A stretch of DNA of 64,000 nucleotides from Hymenoscyphus infarciens (lineage: Eukaryota > Ascomycota > Leotiomycetes > Helotiales > Helotiaceae): positions 1 through 64,000 of the forward strand of contig LLCB01000051.1 in assembly GCA_001414345.1 (NCBI GenBank). The letters are read 5' to 3'. Positions 12,492 through 23,903 of this stretch are shown here, one piece after another. How positions within the stretch are numbered: position 1 is the stretch's first letter; each line of letters begins with the position of its first letter. The notes under the pieces were generated by a model that was given only the letters and a program-made list of their open reading frames with translations, was not told the origin of the DNA and ran no database searches. A program made the translations under genes and the position numbers.

Positions 12492-12598
12492 AGATGTGGA
12501 GTAAAATCGGGACATGTCGATTAGCTTTACAGAGTATTGAGTAGAATCAAGTAGCTACATAGGCCATCAATGCAACCAAGTTAATTGTTCCTGATACC

Positions 12599-13620
12599 TT
12601 AGATCAATTTCACACCCCCGTCGATTTCCACAACGCTTCCTGAGGAAGATCTCCGAGTTAGTATTGCCCTGTTTAGAAGTATGTTTGTGGAAAGAAGGAC
12701 AGAATAGGGTGTCTGAGGAGGAGATGTGTTGCCTGAGGAGGAAATGGTGTCACAATCCCCTCGAAACAACCCGAGAGAGGAAAGAATGACTCGGAGAATA
12801 CTCACCATTCATATACCTAGCCTCCTCACTCATCAAAAATGCAACTACATCAGCAATCTCCTCCGCAGTCCCCAATCTCCCCAAACTAGTCGCATCAACC
12901 ATCGCCTTGACAGCTTCCTTTCCAGCTAGCACGCCGGCATTGGTTGGTGTATCGATGTATCCCGGTGCCACAATATTGGTCCGAATTCCTTTTGGTCCAA
13001 GTTCCAAAGCCATACTTTTAGAGAATCCGATGATTGCGTACTTGGTAGCACAGTAAATTGCCATTTCTTTCTTGGGCCGAACGCCGCAGATGGAAGAAAC
13101 ATTCACATAGCTACCACCCGGACTTGTCGTGTATGGAATTGTTGCTTGGATCGATTAGCGAAAATCATTGTGAGGATGAGGGAGAGAAACCTTTCGTGAT
13201 GTTATAAACACCTTTGACATTGGCATTCATAAGCTTATCAAAATACTCATCACTTGTTTCGGTGAGTTCGTAAGCAGTGGGATTGATGCCTGCACAGTTG
13301 AAAACGTGATCGATACGACCAAACATTGTTGTGATTTCATCAATGCGAATTAAGATGTCTTGCTTATTTGTAACGTCTAGAACACCTGCATAATGTGGTT
13401 TTCCACCACAGAGCCTGTATGTTTCCGCACAGCTGCGTAGTTCGAGATCTGTGATGGCGAGCTGTGCGCCAAGTGAATGCAGTTTAATAGCTGTTGCCCG
13501 TCTGGTTTTTAGCTTAGTAAATTATTCTATGCTTCTGATTCTTTCAAGGAGAAGTACTTACCCGATTCCACTTCCACCGCCAGTAATTAGGATGACTTTA
13601 CCCTTGAGACTTGAAGACAT
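12599..13620 (-). CDS. Short-chain dehydrogenase/reductase, complete, four exons
   Basis: Exons (minus strand) 13562-13620, 13191-13501, 12806-13144 and 12599-12639 join to 249 codons plus stop. The protein begins MSSSLKGKVILITGGGSGIG with the TGxxxGIG nucleotide-binding motif, has NCAG near residue 90, the catalytic pair YCATK (YxxxK) following NVSS, then APGYIDTP and a C-terminal VVEIDGGV typical of classical SDRs. The length is usual for that subfamily. It should be an NAD(P)-dependent soluble oxidoreductase; the substrate cannot be told. The first intron interrupts the Gly codon of GIG|R, exactly as in the neighbouring SDR at 14667-15444. The second intron has a weak donor (GTTTCT) and the last intron is long (166 bp), but both restore the expected reading through the domain. 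Confidence 0.85.
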
Positions 13621-14666
13621 TTTGTTGGTTCTTGAAGCTTGTCGGAGGCGAATATTGGAGCAGTTGGTTCATGTAGCGGAAGAGTGGGCTGATCACGAGA
13701 TGCGACACGGATTATCGGAAGTCACTTGTTGGTTGATAACGAAACGGAGACAAAGTTTATGCAACTCCGAAATGTATTTATCGCATACTAGTCAAAACCC
13801 CGAGAGTTGTTTCTCTGTCCTCGGAAACTTGCTTTGGTGTCAGATACGTGATCATCTTTTTGATAGGCAAACAATTCATCTCCTCCGCCTAAATGTCAGA
13901 TGATTGAATGCTTGATGCTAATTTATTACTAGAATGGCAAAAACAGGCCATGGAAATCCCTTTTAATGTTGTAGCAAGAACCCTTTTGCCTCCCAAGGTA
14001 CTCTTCCTACCCCCTCGTGCCCTAACCCCGTGTCCTCTGAGCTTTTCATAATATTAGGGGAAAATGTAATGTGAAAGTACAAGTAAATTTTGAAGGTAGG
14101 CAATCAATTATGATTTAGAAACAAGTCAAAGGCTGTCATACTCGACCGAAGTGCAAATTACTCGCTTGTTTTTCGGGGGCAAAGAGGAAGCGAAGGGTAG
14201 CATCTTTAGAACACACGCAAGAAGCCACGCAAGCTTTTCAAGCCCTGTTTGGTCATCAAATCATCCATTGAAACTTAGATCTTCGCGAATGATAATACAC
14301 CTTGGTATAAATATTTCAGCACTGCTTTATCGTTCTAATACTTCCATCTATCCCATATCACTCCTAGTTTGGAAATTGAGATTGTAATTATTTGATTCGG
14401 AGGACGGATGTGACATAGGCACAATGCCGAGACTGCTTGGTGACCAGAACACTAGTCGGACTTCGGCGTATAAATAAAACTCATGGGGAAGCATTTTAAT
14501 TGTTTGTCAGAAGCAGATACAGGTGTGGCAGATGGTCACTTCAAACGGGAACATTTCATGAAAGCATGGCAAACTCTCTATCAGAATAAAGTCTTCCGAG
14601 CTTTTTGCTTCAAGTCTGCATTTTCACTCCATTCTCCAAGATATAACCCATTTTTTCTCTCCACTT
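13621..14666. other. Intergenic between the two SDR genes
   Basis: Normal composition and no supported gene. Contains the promoter region of the SDR at 12599-13620 and the 3' side of the SDR at 14667-15444. Confidence 0.5.
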
Positions 14667-15444
14667 TCAGCCTCGAATCTTTTTTTGTTCCATCTCAAGC
14701 CACTTTTCGAGGTTTTCGACCACACTCACTGCATTGAATTGTAATTGGGGATATTCCAATTCCAATGCCACAATGATCTGACTTGCAACCTTCTCATCCG
14801 TCTTCTCCACGTCCTCAACAATTTTGGAATCCTCATAGGCTCGTTGAACCAAGATCATGCGAATATCTTTCTCACGGAGTGGTTTCTCCATAGAGTTGAG
14901 CATGTCTCTGGCAGCAGAATTGATGTGGTGGTAGATGCCCTTGCTTACCAAATCACCATTTATTGAATGGAGGTTGACAAAACTGCCGCGGGGAGCGATG
15001 CACGGACACCAGGTTTTGTAAAGGAATAATATCGCTTTCAGATTCTTGTCTACAATAGCTTGTATGAAATCTTCGGAAAGAGTCTCAAGCTGGTAGGGCA
15101 CTGGGTTCAATGAGGAGCAGTTGACGATGCAATCAAGAGGCGGCTCAGGGCGTCTCAAACCCTTGATTCTCGCCACGACTAACTTCAAAGCTTCTTCATC
15201 GTAGGTTCCGCCGAAGATGATATGTTCCTTGTTGCTCTCACACAGAGAGAGGGTTTCTTTAACGTTATCCGCATCGTCGTCATAAAGTATGAGTTTAGCA
15301 CCTTTATCCTTGAGCTTGGTAGCAACTAGACGTCTGTAGAGTAGTTTTTAGCTGGGTGAGCATAGTATACCCACGGCTCTCTTACCCTACGCCACTTCCA
15401 GCGCCAGTGATAAAAATCGTCTTCTCTTTCAAGGGGGAGGACAT
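14667..15444 (-). CDS. SDR-fold protein lacking the catalytic lysine (probable pseudoenzyme)
   Basis: Exons 15386-15444 and 14667-15333 give 241 codons plus stop. The N-terminus MSSPLKEKTIFITGAGSGVG carries the SDR cofactor motif TGAGSGVG and is clearly related to the SDR at 12599-13620; both first exons are 59 bp and both first introns split the same Gly codon. The rest diverges: the NxAG position reads NCSS, the active-site segment reads YHHIN, so the Lys of YxxxK is Asn, and the usual PG motif after strand 6 is absent. The frame is open throughout, so it is not an obvious pseudogene. Cofactor binding without classical catalysis is an inference. It most likely arose by tandem duplication of an SDR ancestor. 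Confidence 0.75.
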
Positions 15445-16080
15445 CTTGATAGAGCTCTGCTGGATGGTGTGATCGCAAGGTGTAGCCGAGGAAAACGAAT
15501 CCAAGAAGCGAATGCGTAGAAACTCCCATAACTATGTTACATTGCCTAATTATATCCTCTAGTTTTACCGTTTGTTTTTAAGAGGGTAGGTTTGCTGCCA
15601 GTTATGTGATTGGCTCATCTGATGAGTAGAAAAGGTTTAGCAGCTGAGCATCTGAAAAGATTGTGTTGGTTGGTCACTGAAGTAACCTAAGCAGCAAGGC
15701 TCATTGTGTACCAACAAACCAGGTTCGAGTTTGCTGTATGCTCAATTGCTGTTTGATGCAAAATGTTCGATCGTAACCTCGCTCGCTTGTGAATAGAACT
15801 CGAAGCTGGCCCTACTATAGTCTAATTGTAGCCACCACAAGTCAGCGGGTATACGTGATAAAAAAAAGGTGTTACTAAAGAGCTAGGCTTTTGATTGTTT
15901 GCCTTGCAGCCGAGAAGAGATGTGAAGTGGCACGAGATGACGGTAAGGTGACGAGGATGTGTCACATTCTTGAGCAGCAAGTTTCACAAAGTTGCATTGC
16001 TATGATACCCTCGGAAACACTGCAAACGGCTCCCTCCTAGACTTCAACGAATACACATAGATTCCAAGCGGTACTTTCCT
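15445..16080. other. Intergenic, no gene seen
   Basis: Normal composition and no reading frame with domain signals. Separates the SDR-like gene from the 3' end of the HET pseudogene. Confidence 0.5.
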
Positions 16081-18040
16081 TCAATCCATTACTTTCCCGT
16101 CCATGATGCTGTGGATATAAGACTCCCCAATAAACCGGTAGGATTGACTATCCCCGTTTTTTCTGAGAATTACAGGAACGCTACAACCAAGCAGAACACA
16201 AACCGATTCCCCTCTCTCTACTCTAAGTCGCGCCTGTCTAAAATACCCCTTTGTTGTTGTGATCGGCAACCGACCGTTCCCGAGAGAATTTATAAGTGCG
16301 AATGGATTGAACGTCAATTTCCACTCAGGGGCCTTAGGTCTTTCTTCTGTTTGATTCCAAAAGATGGTGCTGAGTTCCTGGCCATAATTTGTAAGCCCGA
16401 GTTTGTATAAACCATCTTACGAAATCCCGTCTTGAATATATAGCTACCCTCGTCTAGTTCCTCAGACCTAGGGGTGGTGAGAATGCGGTTCAAGATACGT
16501 GAACACGATTTAGATATTGGGTTACTAAGAATGTCTCTGTTCGTGAAAAACGTTCCCTAAATGGCATCTCGAACACCGAGTTTGCTGCTATAGGGATTAT
16601 TCGGGTGCTTAGAAGGAAGAAAATTTGAACGATTACTATCATTAGTTCCGCGTCTATTAATCTGATGTACTATAATCCCTTGGACGATAAGGTCGTTTTC
16701 TCGAAAAGTCACCACCGTGGTTGAATCCTTGTTTGTTTTGTACAGTAAATTTGCTGTTCTCTCTGTCCCTACGTATATCCTTTCCGTTATATCTGGGACC
16801 TATGAAGGCAGTTCGCGGTCTCTAACAGGGATACCTTGACATATGATGATATTAAGGCGTTTTTGAAGCGGATAGCCATTTGTGCAAAGTCTTTGAAACT
16901 CTCGGCCTTTGATAGTGTATAAGCTGGTTTGATCATTCTGGACAGTCGAGTGTCTATCAGTCCGAGAATGGTATACACCTTGTCCCTGAGGTCGATTTGG
17001 TGCGAGGATCTACTCAACGCTAGTAACCGACATCTGATCCAGGTCCTTTTACTGGTTGCTTAAAGGTTCAAGCCGGGAAAATTCTTGTATGCGTTCGAAA
17101 GCTGGCGCCCATCGCTGCATGTCGTCGTCGTCACCAAAATTAGATGAGCCATACATACATCTTGTCGTAGTCTTCTCTAAGTTTTGACCTGAAGTTGTTG
17201 AGATCATAAGCACATGTACTAATCATGGCAATGAAGCGCGTCCAGCTGACATCACGATGTCCGCAGACTACTCTCACCCGCCAAGGAGTACCTTGGCTCA
17301 GAGCGATTTCTTGGATGATCCAGAGTCTCGACCAGTACGGTTGGGAGATCAAACTGTATAAAGCAGCCCATGACCCAGTTGGAAATATCCATCTATCCCG
17401 GGGTGCTAGTTTGCCATGAGAGGACCATCCATCCCGTGCAGCAAGTAACTGTGGCTCAAAAGAGTTCAAAAGATCCATCGCTTTATCGGTGTGATCACTG
17501 AAATAAGTAAACCTGCTGAAAGAAGCATCTCCGAGCCATGCAATAGACCCAAATGCATGGGAGTAGATATAGCCCAATCGAGAGACCTCGTGGCTCCTTT
17601 CATTGTTATCACCCTGGTTAATACAAATAGCCTCAATCCAAAATCCCATTTTCTTAGACGAACTTTGCTTGGAATTAAGATAATAACTCAAGAAACTGTA
17701 TCGATTTGCGGTGACCTGCATCACGCATCCATTGATAGTTATCGGCCGAATTTGCGTGGTGTTTCCCCACGCATAGGATAATGTTGTGTAATCACCCCAT
17801 GTCCATCTACCAAAGTTTTCTTGTATAATTTGATGGTGAACAAGCCTATCCCGCTCACATTCCCATACTTAGAAGTCTCCGATATCCTTAATGCTCGAAA
17901 TGTTTTCTCGAACACCTGGTGTTGCATCGTCATCGAAAGAAGCGTGTCGTAGCTCGAATTCCATATTTTCAATAGATGAAGAATGTTCATCACTGCTCCC
18001 CTACTTGATATATAGTAGCCGAATCTCATTTCTATTAGCA
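16081..18040 (-). pseudogene. HET-domain (heterokaryon incompatibility) pseudogene
   Basis: Parts of one HET protein lie in order on the minus strand: RWTWGDYTTLSYAWGN near 17770, the signature GFWIEAICINQGDNNERS near 17620, the WSRLWIIQEIALSQG region near 17330, then DLRDKVYTILGL near 16990 and a typical C-terminus with VERGESVCVLLGC and the FIGESYIHSIMDG segment (about 16081-16380). A 44-bp intron (17115-17158; GTATGT, CTAAT, CAG) restores frame. The gene is broken by in-frame stops at 17869-17871 and 17060-17062 (both consistent with CAA to TAA), at 16800-16802 (where the family has Trp, TGG to TAG), probably at 18001-18003, and by an apparent 1-nt loss near 16853; more stops lie in 16400-16700. 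HET proteins trigger incompatibility cell death in intact form; this copy cannot make a full protein. The 5' end is uncertain, with an intron probably ending near 18035. Confidence 0.85.
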
Positions 18041-18436
18041 TTAAGTGGTTAGTTGCTAATCATAATACTTTAGATTTATGACTTAAAAAGAAATTTTACC
18101 CCTCAGTTGCCGCCAGGATCTCCAAATCAGCCCAAGGCATACATGTTTATATGCGTGATGATTTACTAGTAAGAGAAACCAAACTATGACCAGCATTGCT
18201 AAAGGAGACCAAGCTTTTCGTTATTTGGGGTTACGCTTCGTTTTATGTGGGGGAAGGCTTGAACTACTCGCTTATAAGCGACCAAGCTCAAAAGGGGGAG
18301 CTGTCACCTATCTGATACTCATTGAATAAAGAGTAATAGTAACAAGCCAGCAGTCTGTATGAAATAACTGGATGCAAGCAAGATTAACAAATCTGTTGAG
18401 GTATTTTGTTGAAAACCCTTCCATCCAAATCTTGAA
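18041..18436. other. Intergenic, no gene seen
   Basis: May include the lost first exon of the HET pseudogene. Nothing else is recognised. Confidence 0.4.
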
Positions 18437-18658
18437 TTACTTCTCTCCATTTCCTGCACCTGCTGTGGTATGGTCGTCCTTCCACAGCACTCTTTTCACC
18501 ATTTCGGCCGCGCCTCTTGCAGCTGAATATTTAGAATTCATATCATAAATCCGAGGAGTGCATCCCTGTTCTTCATTGACTATGTTCCCCACGACTTTCT
18601 TGAAATCTCTTTTCCACAGAACAATCTCCAAACAAGAACACCTTGCTGAAATTCCCAT
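18437..18658 (-). pseudogene. C-terminal remnant resembling fungal Hsp70-like proteins
   Basis: A 73-codon minus-strand frame contains SKYSAARGAAEMVKRVLW. The AARGAAE-(M/F)-x-KR pattern occurs near the end of the actin-like ATPase domain of the divergent Hsp70-like proteins common in ascomycetes. No upstream part of such a gene is visible between 18659 and 18780, where the subtilase fragment starts on the other strand, so it is a short fragment at best. The assignment rests on this one motif. Confidence 0.35.
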
Positions 18659-18738
18659 GCCATGTATTTCTCCTGTCTATTACTGGCTTGGGAATTGCTT
18701 TCCTAATGGCCTCCTAATAATATTCATCATCGGGATTT

Positions 18739-19459
18739 GCGTATATCCTATTCCACCCCCAAGGTTGAAGTCGATGTGAGTGGAGCCCTGGGATACTGTA
18801 TACAGAACCCCCGTATTCAGGATGACATGTTGCTGAATCCCGAACGTCGTCAAAGAAGCGTAATTACTATGTCGTTGAACGGACCACTAGATGATGGAAA
18901 ATACCCAAGGTTGCGAGACTTCAAACAAACTTTACAGAGATTGATAGACTTGGATGTTCCGATAGTTTTGTCTGCAGGTAACAAAGCACCTGTCCGGCCT
19001 GTAGTGGATGATGTCCCAGCACGTTGGGCAGCACCGGATTTCCCTTTATTCCCCTTTATTCGTGGTCGGATCAACCGCCAAGGAGGGTCGACTGGCGCAA
19101 TATTCTCAAGGCGGGAATCAAGTCTTTCTCCACACGGTCCGAGAGGGGATTACTTGTTCGGATGCATTCGGCAAGATCAAGACCTCCAGCGGAACTTCCT
19201 ATGCCGCCCCCCAGGTTGCGGGCGAAATTGACAACCGCCTGTCCTATGAGCCAGTTCCGTTCAATACAGACACAGGAAAAATGGTCAAAAACAAGGGGGA
19301 CTATTGCATTCGCGCGAAGCGAGCTGGGAGTGGACGACAGGCACCACGGGCGTCAAAATGTTGTGGAACAATGTTAAAGAAGAAAACAACCATAAGACTC
19401 CACAACCGGCATTTCCGCAGCGTCCATCACATCAAGTAGTTTCAACTGCATCAAAATGA
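18739..19459 (+). pseudogene. Subtilisin-like (S8) protease pseudogene
   Basis: Three frames together describe the C-terminal half of a subtilase. The first has SVITMSLNGPLDDG and VPIVLSAGN (oxyanion Asn region). After a frame change at 19041-19060 the next has FVVGSTAKEGRLAQYSQGG and the active-site motif GTSYAAPQVAG with the nucleophilic Ser. A further change near 19300-19320 leads to SWEWTTGTTGVKMLWNNV and a stop at 19457-19459. The part carrying the catalytic Asp and His is absent upstream. The first break is a 10-bp tandem duplication (TCCCTTTATT / CCCCTTTATT). I cannot tell which subfamily; related S8 domains in fungi occur both alone and fused in NLR-like proteins. Confidence 0.8.
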
Positions 19460-20057
19460 ACCATTGTGAAGAAATGCACCTACTATGGGACCGGTTTCAA
19501 CCCTTAAACCTTGCACCAGGTTTCGACTTTTTTCGAATTAGGGGGTTGTATCTAAAGAGCATTCCAACGACTTGAGGAAGAGGTTTTGTTATGGTAGATC
19601 TTGGGCCAAACGATAAGCTGGGACTTTTCGTATGGCCCAGGCAGTGATGGACATAAAGGTTTCGCAAAGGGTCATGGTAAAATGGTGGCGGAAGTGGTGT
19701 TGTGGAAGAGTTGAATTACGAGTGTGTGCAATGTAATTCTTATTTGGTGCAGTAGTACTTGGTTGCTTTAAGCTTGCGCTGTGTTGGTTTTGGTTGAAGC
19801 CTGGTATGCTTTATTCACCAATTGTGGCATTGACTAATCATGTCACTACTTGAGCGTATTTGGTAGTGAGTTTAGTAGATTTGGCTATTACGTCATACTG
19901 TTCCTAGTATATAAGGATTAATTTAAATGAAGTCAAGAACAAGAAAGGATGTTTATTTTGAGCCAAAGTTGATATCGTACCAACACCTTTTCAATTGAAA
20001 TTGGGATTGACGTGGCTCTCAGAAGTACATCAACAAACCCAGTCTAAGTACCACTCC
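19460..20057. other. Intergenic, no gene seen
   Basis: Normal to slightly AT-rich composition without coding signals. It contains the 3' flank of the dehydrogenase gene at 20058-21463. Confidence 0.5.
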
Positions 20058-21463
20058 TCAATACCCCCTCCTCCGATCCACCAAGTTTATCAACCCCTCC
20101 CCCCTCTCAATCCTCCCCAAATTCTTCTCCAAAATAGCAAAACTGCGATCGAAATACTCGGTCCCAACCCCGGAAATATGCGGCGTAACAACCACATTCT
20201 CCAGCCCCCAAAGCTCGCTACTCTCAGGCAACGGCTCCGGCTCCGTAACATCCAACGCCGCACCCCTCAACTCCCCGCTCTTCAAAGCCTGGATCAAATC
20301 ATCCTGTTGCACAATCGGGCCCCTGGCGATATTGACGATAAAAGCCTTCTTCTTGGACAAAATCTCAAACTCCTCCTTGGCTAAAAAGTGATGCGTTTCT
20401 TTCGTAAGCGGTACAGCGATGAGTAAGATATCGAGGTCTTGAGAGAGGAAGTGGTGCAGAGAGGATTTATCGAGACCGGAGAACCATTTTGAGGGGAGGA
20501 CGCCTTCGTCGTCGCCTGTACCGGGGACTGTATAGCCTGTGTGTTTTTTGGAGGAGGGGGTGGGACGGGGATGTGCTGTGTAGGCTAGTACGTCCGTTCC
20601 TAGGGCTTGGGCGAGGCGGGCAGCTGGGGGGTTGTGTTAGCATTTCTTCTTTCTCTCTGCATATTGAATTTTAAATGGAAAGGGATGAAGACTGAGGAAC
20701 TCACTTTGTCGACCGATAGCCCCGTAGCCTAGAATACCTATTCTTTGGCGAACACTATCTTGGATGAGACCTAGTTCTGCCGAGGATCCCCATTGATGTT
20801 TTTTCTGCCATTCAAGTAGCAGCTTTTGTTTATGAGAAGCAGATAGAATCTGAAGCGCTACCCACTCGGCGATTTGTGGTGCGTGGACCCCGGAGGAATT
20901 GGTGAAAGGAATGGTTGTGTTTTTCCACTGTTAATTTTAGTTTTGGGAAGCGGGAAAAAGTTCTATTTTGAGGGGCTTCTTTTGCATGGCTGGAGAAAGG
21001 GTATAGCAAAGAAGAGGCAATTGACAAGAGGCCAAAAGAATGCGAATATAAAAAGGCAAGTGATAGGTAAGTAGTGGGTGGCAAAAAACATACAATATCC
21101 GTATCCTCAAGCTGATTAATCCCAGCACTGAAAATATGAACATATTTCAGAGTCTTCGCTGCCTCTGGTTTTGGTAATTGTCGTAAAGTAACCAGGATCG
21201 TGACATCCTTATACAAATCTACTCAATTAGCCCCTTCCCTTCGAAACCTCCCTTCCTTCAACATCTCAAGGTGGGAGGGGAGTTGTGGAGGGGTAATCAA
21301 ACATACCATCGGAAACAACAGCAGTCTTCAATGGTTGGTATTTATATCTGATCTCAACGTGAGGATGTTTCTTTGTTATGGCGTCGAGAACTTCTTTCTT
21401 GGGGGGGAAGGGGAGGAGACAGAGGACTATCTCTTTGGAGAGTGGGGTTTCGCCTCCGCCCAT
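20058..21463 (-). CDS. D-isomer-specific 2-hydroxyacid dehydrogenase, four exons
   Basis: Exons 21307-21463, 21094-21218, 20705-20927 and 20058-20623 join to 356 codons plus stop, a normal length for the family. The Rossmann motif GILGYGAIGRQ (GxGxxGxxxA after joining to TARLAQALG) and the catalytic residues are present: Arg in NIARGPIV, Glu in DVTEPEPLP, His in TPHISGVG. Enzymes of this family reduce 2-keto acids such as glyoxylate, hydroxypyruvate or phenylpyruvate with NAD(P)H; the substrate is not decidable here. I chose ATG 21463 (A at -3, G at +4); ATG 21544 upstream is in frame and would add 27 low-complexity residues. Intron 2 (20928-21093, 166 bp) is long; the others are 88 and 81 bp. 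Confidence 0.88.
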
Positions 21464-21907
21464 GGTTGGCAATAAACCCGAGGTTGATGTCCTAGAGTTG
21501 AGGTTCGAATTGGGAAGGTTAGACTTGAGATTGTAAATATTCATTGGGATTGAACAAGTATGAACAACGTGGGAGGTTTGATATTAATATGGATTGATAT
21601 TGATCAATATTGGTAATCAGCCATCCCCCGATTGGACTGTCCCTATAGTCTCGTCAGAACCCGCATAAATGGCGATGTCGCGGGGGCATGGCGCTAAAGA
21701 AACAGCGTACCTTATCGCGATCGAATCGTCGCATCAGACCGCAGCTTCTTTTACTGGTAGAAGGGGACAGACATTTCGTAAATTCATCTGATCGCGAAAC
21801 AACGGGATGCGAATAGATGCGAATAGATGCGAAGGATTTATTATTTCCCCGAGGGTATTTTTCTTAGTCCCGGGTCTTATTTATTGTTCAGCTTCCTGTC
21901 TACCTAG
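21464..21907. other. Short intergenic region
   Basis: Contains the promoter side of the dehydrogenase gene and the 3' flank of the phosphoribosyltransferase gene, both on the minus strand. A GATGCGAATA motif occurs twice in tandem near 21806-21828. Nothing else is seen. Confidence 0.5.
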
Positions 21908-22812
21908 CTATGCGGCTTGCTTTCTCGCAAACTCATCATGCTCATCTATATCGGTCGCCTCCCACGGGTAACAGATCCAAACATCCCCAACGGTTCGTGC
22001 TGCGCAATATCGGTTCTCGTTCAACATATCCTCGGGAAGGTGGCCTTTCTTCTCCTTGTTCTTGTTCTGCGGTCGCGAAAAAATATTAGCATATTTCCTA
22101 CAGCTGGTGGAATGGATTGGGGGCTTCCATACATGCAAAACAAATATCGAGAATTTGGTCTTCTCCCCTTCATATCCTAACTTCTGTCGCGCAAGCTCAA
22201 CATCCTTCTCCAACTCCTTGACGGCGTATTCCAAGGTTGTACGTGTATCATCGACCTCATCTACGATCAAGATCTTCTTTCCCACCAAATTCTCCATCTG
22301 CCAAATCCAAAAGTCAGCACACATCCTCCTCCCATCTACCCTAAGCCCCTCTTCTGTGTGCAGAACATACCTCTCCCAAACTCGTCAAATCCAACCATTG
22401 TGTCCTCGTAACCTTCGTCCCCGGAACCTCCACCTCCCCCGGCGTATTCGAGCCTGAGGGGTGTTTCGAAGGCAGCAATTCGTAGAGGGAGAGACCGATA
22501 GCTTGGATAGGGATATTGGGGGAACCGGGTTGCTTCAGGAAGGAGCGTAGGATTCGGGCTGGCACATATCCTCCTCCACCGATCGCGATGATTAACTCTG
22601 GTTGGAAATCGGCGAGGATTCGGGGCGCGGCTTCCTGGCAGAGTTTGTGGACCTGAGGGGATCGCGACACATTAGAATTTTGATCTTGGTGTTTTGGGTA
22701 GAGGGGCTCTTTGCGCTGCTGCCTCGGGGGGGAATGCGGGGTTCCTTGGGCGCAAATGATGGTGTAAGATCTTACATACCTGGTTGTAGGTCACATATTC
22801 TTTGACGACCAT
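21908..22812 (-). CDS. Purine phosphoribosyltransferase (Hpt1/Xpt1 type), four exons
   Basis: Exons 22780-22812, 22371-22652, 22133-22297 and 21908-22066 join to 212 codons plus stop. After MVVKEYVTYNQ comes VHKLCQEAAPRI, then the loop ELIIAIGGGGYVPARILRSF, then the PRPP-binding signature ILIVDEVDDTRTTL and a C-terminal YPWEATDIDEH, an arrangement like the yeast hypoxanthine-guanine and xanthine phosphoribosyltransferases. It salvages purine bases to nucleotide monophosphates in the cytosol; base preference cannot be read from sequence alone. The last intron (22067-22132, 66 bp with a GCTAAT branch) keeps the frame open if retained, which would insert 22 residues before the segment KKGHLPEDML. 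Intron 1 (127 bp) follows a tiny 33-bp first exon. Confidence 0.9.
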
Positions 22813-23280
22813 CTTGAATGATAATATCTGCAACTGCAGCTTAGCAAGGAAAAGATAATAGTCGTGAAATGCGCCCAAGAAAATTGTCTGTGGCAAGTCG
22901 CGAGGAAGTAAAAAGGGTTTACTCCAAGCAAACAGAAAAATTATTGCGGGGAGGCAGACCCCAAGATTAAAGTAGAAGGAGGGCTGACGGCATTCGCCTA
23001 TTAAATTAACTAAAAAAAGGCCGGTGCTTGATAGGCCGAGTTTAGTGGCCAATCAGATGCGATGATGAAAGAATTGTAAGTGAATTGAGCTTTGGGTTGT
23101 GTGGCTTTATCAGGCGCCCCACTTTGGGAAAATTTCAGCCTTGTGCTTGTGGGATGTACCCCGCCTTAGAAGATGCTCAGATGAAGCTGTTTTTCTTTTT
23201 ACCTGGAGAATTGTATTTCTTTTCAATTCAGGATGGAATGGTGTCGGTATTAATTGTGAGTCTTTATTTTAACGAGAGAT
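22813..23280. other. Intergenic, edge of gene island
   Basis: Promoter side of the phosphoribosyltransferase gene. No gene is supported; composition turns AT-rich at about 23.28 kb. Confidence 0.5.
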
Positions 23281-23898
23281 AACTCGCATTAGATTTATAT
23301 TAAAAGCTATAAATAACTAGTATACTAGGTGGTATTAATATCTTTCTAGTATTATGTTTTGAGTTTAAGTAAATTTTAGTCGCTTCTAGCATATATGCTC
23401 CTCTCTCTTATTAGACTACGTTATAAGTTTAAGACACGGCATAGCAAAGCCTAGATCTCTATATAGAACTCGCTATAGTTACTAAGAGCGATATAAACTA
23501 CTAGGTCTATATTAGAGAAGAATATTAGAGTTAGAAACTCGTTTATAGAGTACTTACTAGATACTTCGTTCTAGGCGTTTTAAATATTATCTAAAAAAAG
23601 TAATTACTATATTTCTAAAATATTATTCGATTAAAAACTCTTTATAAATTCTATAAAGTAAGTCTTTTATTTAACGTTTTAAAAGCTTAAGATAAATTAT
23701 TTATTTATACTAATATAATAATAAGACTATCTATAGTAGTAGTACTATCTTTGATTCTTATAGTAATACTACTAAATAAAAGTCTATTAACTTATTAAAA
23801 GTCTTTTTTATATATAAATAACTAAATTTCTATATAATAGAGCTATTTTTAATAAAACTACTTATAAGTTTAGTAGTATTACTATAAAGTTTAGTAGT
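23281..23898. other. RIP-degraded sequence
   Basis: AT-rich and TpA-rich, with stops in all frames. It is the left flank of the LTR element starting at 23904. No identity could be assigned. Confidence 0.6.
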
Positions 23899-23903
23899 AG
23901 TAG

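Noticed and set aside
13451..13903. 150-codon plus-strand frame
   Set aside because: It is antisense to the first exons of the SDR gene, whose protein and intron signals are clear.
17739..18041. Minus-strand 100-codon frame over the HET N-terminus
   Set aside because: The HET motifs (RWTWGDYTTLSYAWG) are in another frame; this frame is a shadow kept open by chance.
22672..23052. 126-codon minus-strand frame upstream of the phosphoribosyltransferase
   Set aside because: It reads through the intron and 5' region; the correct frame is fixed by the conserved protein.
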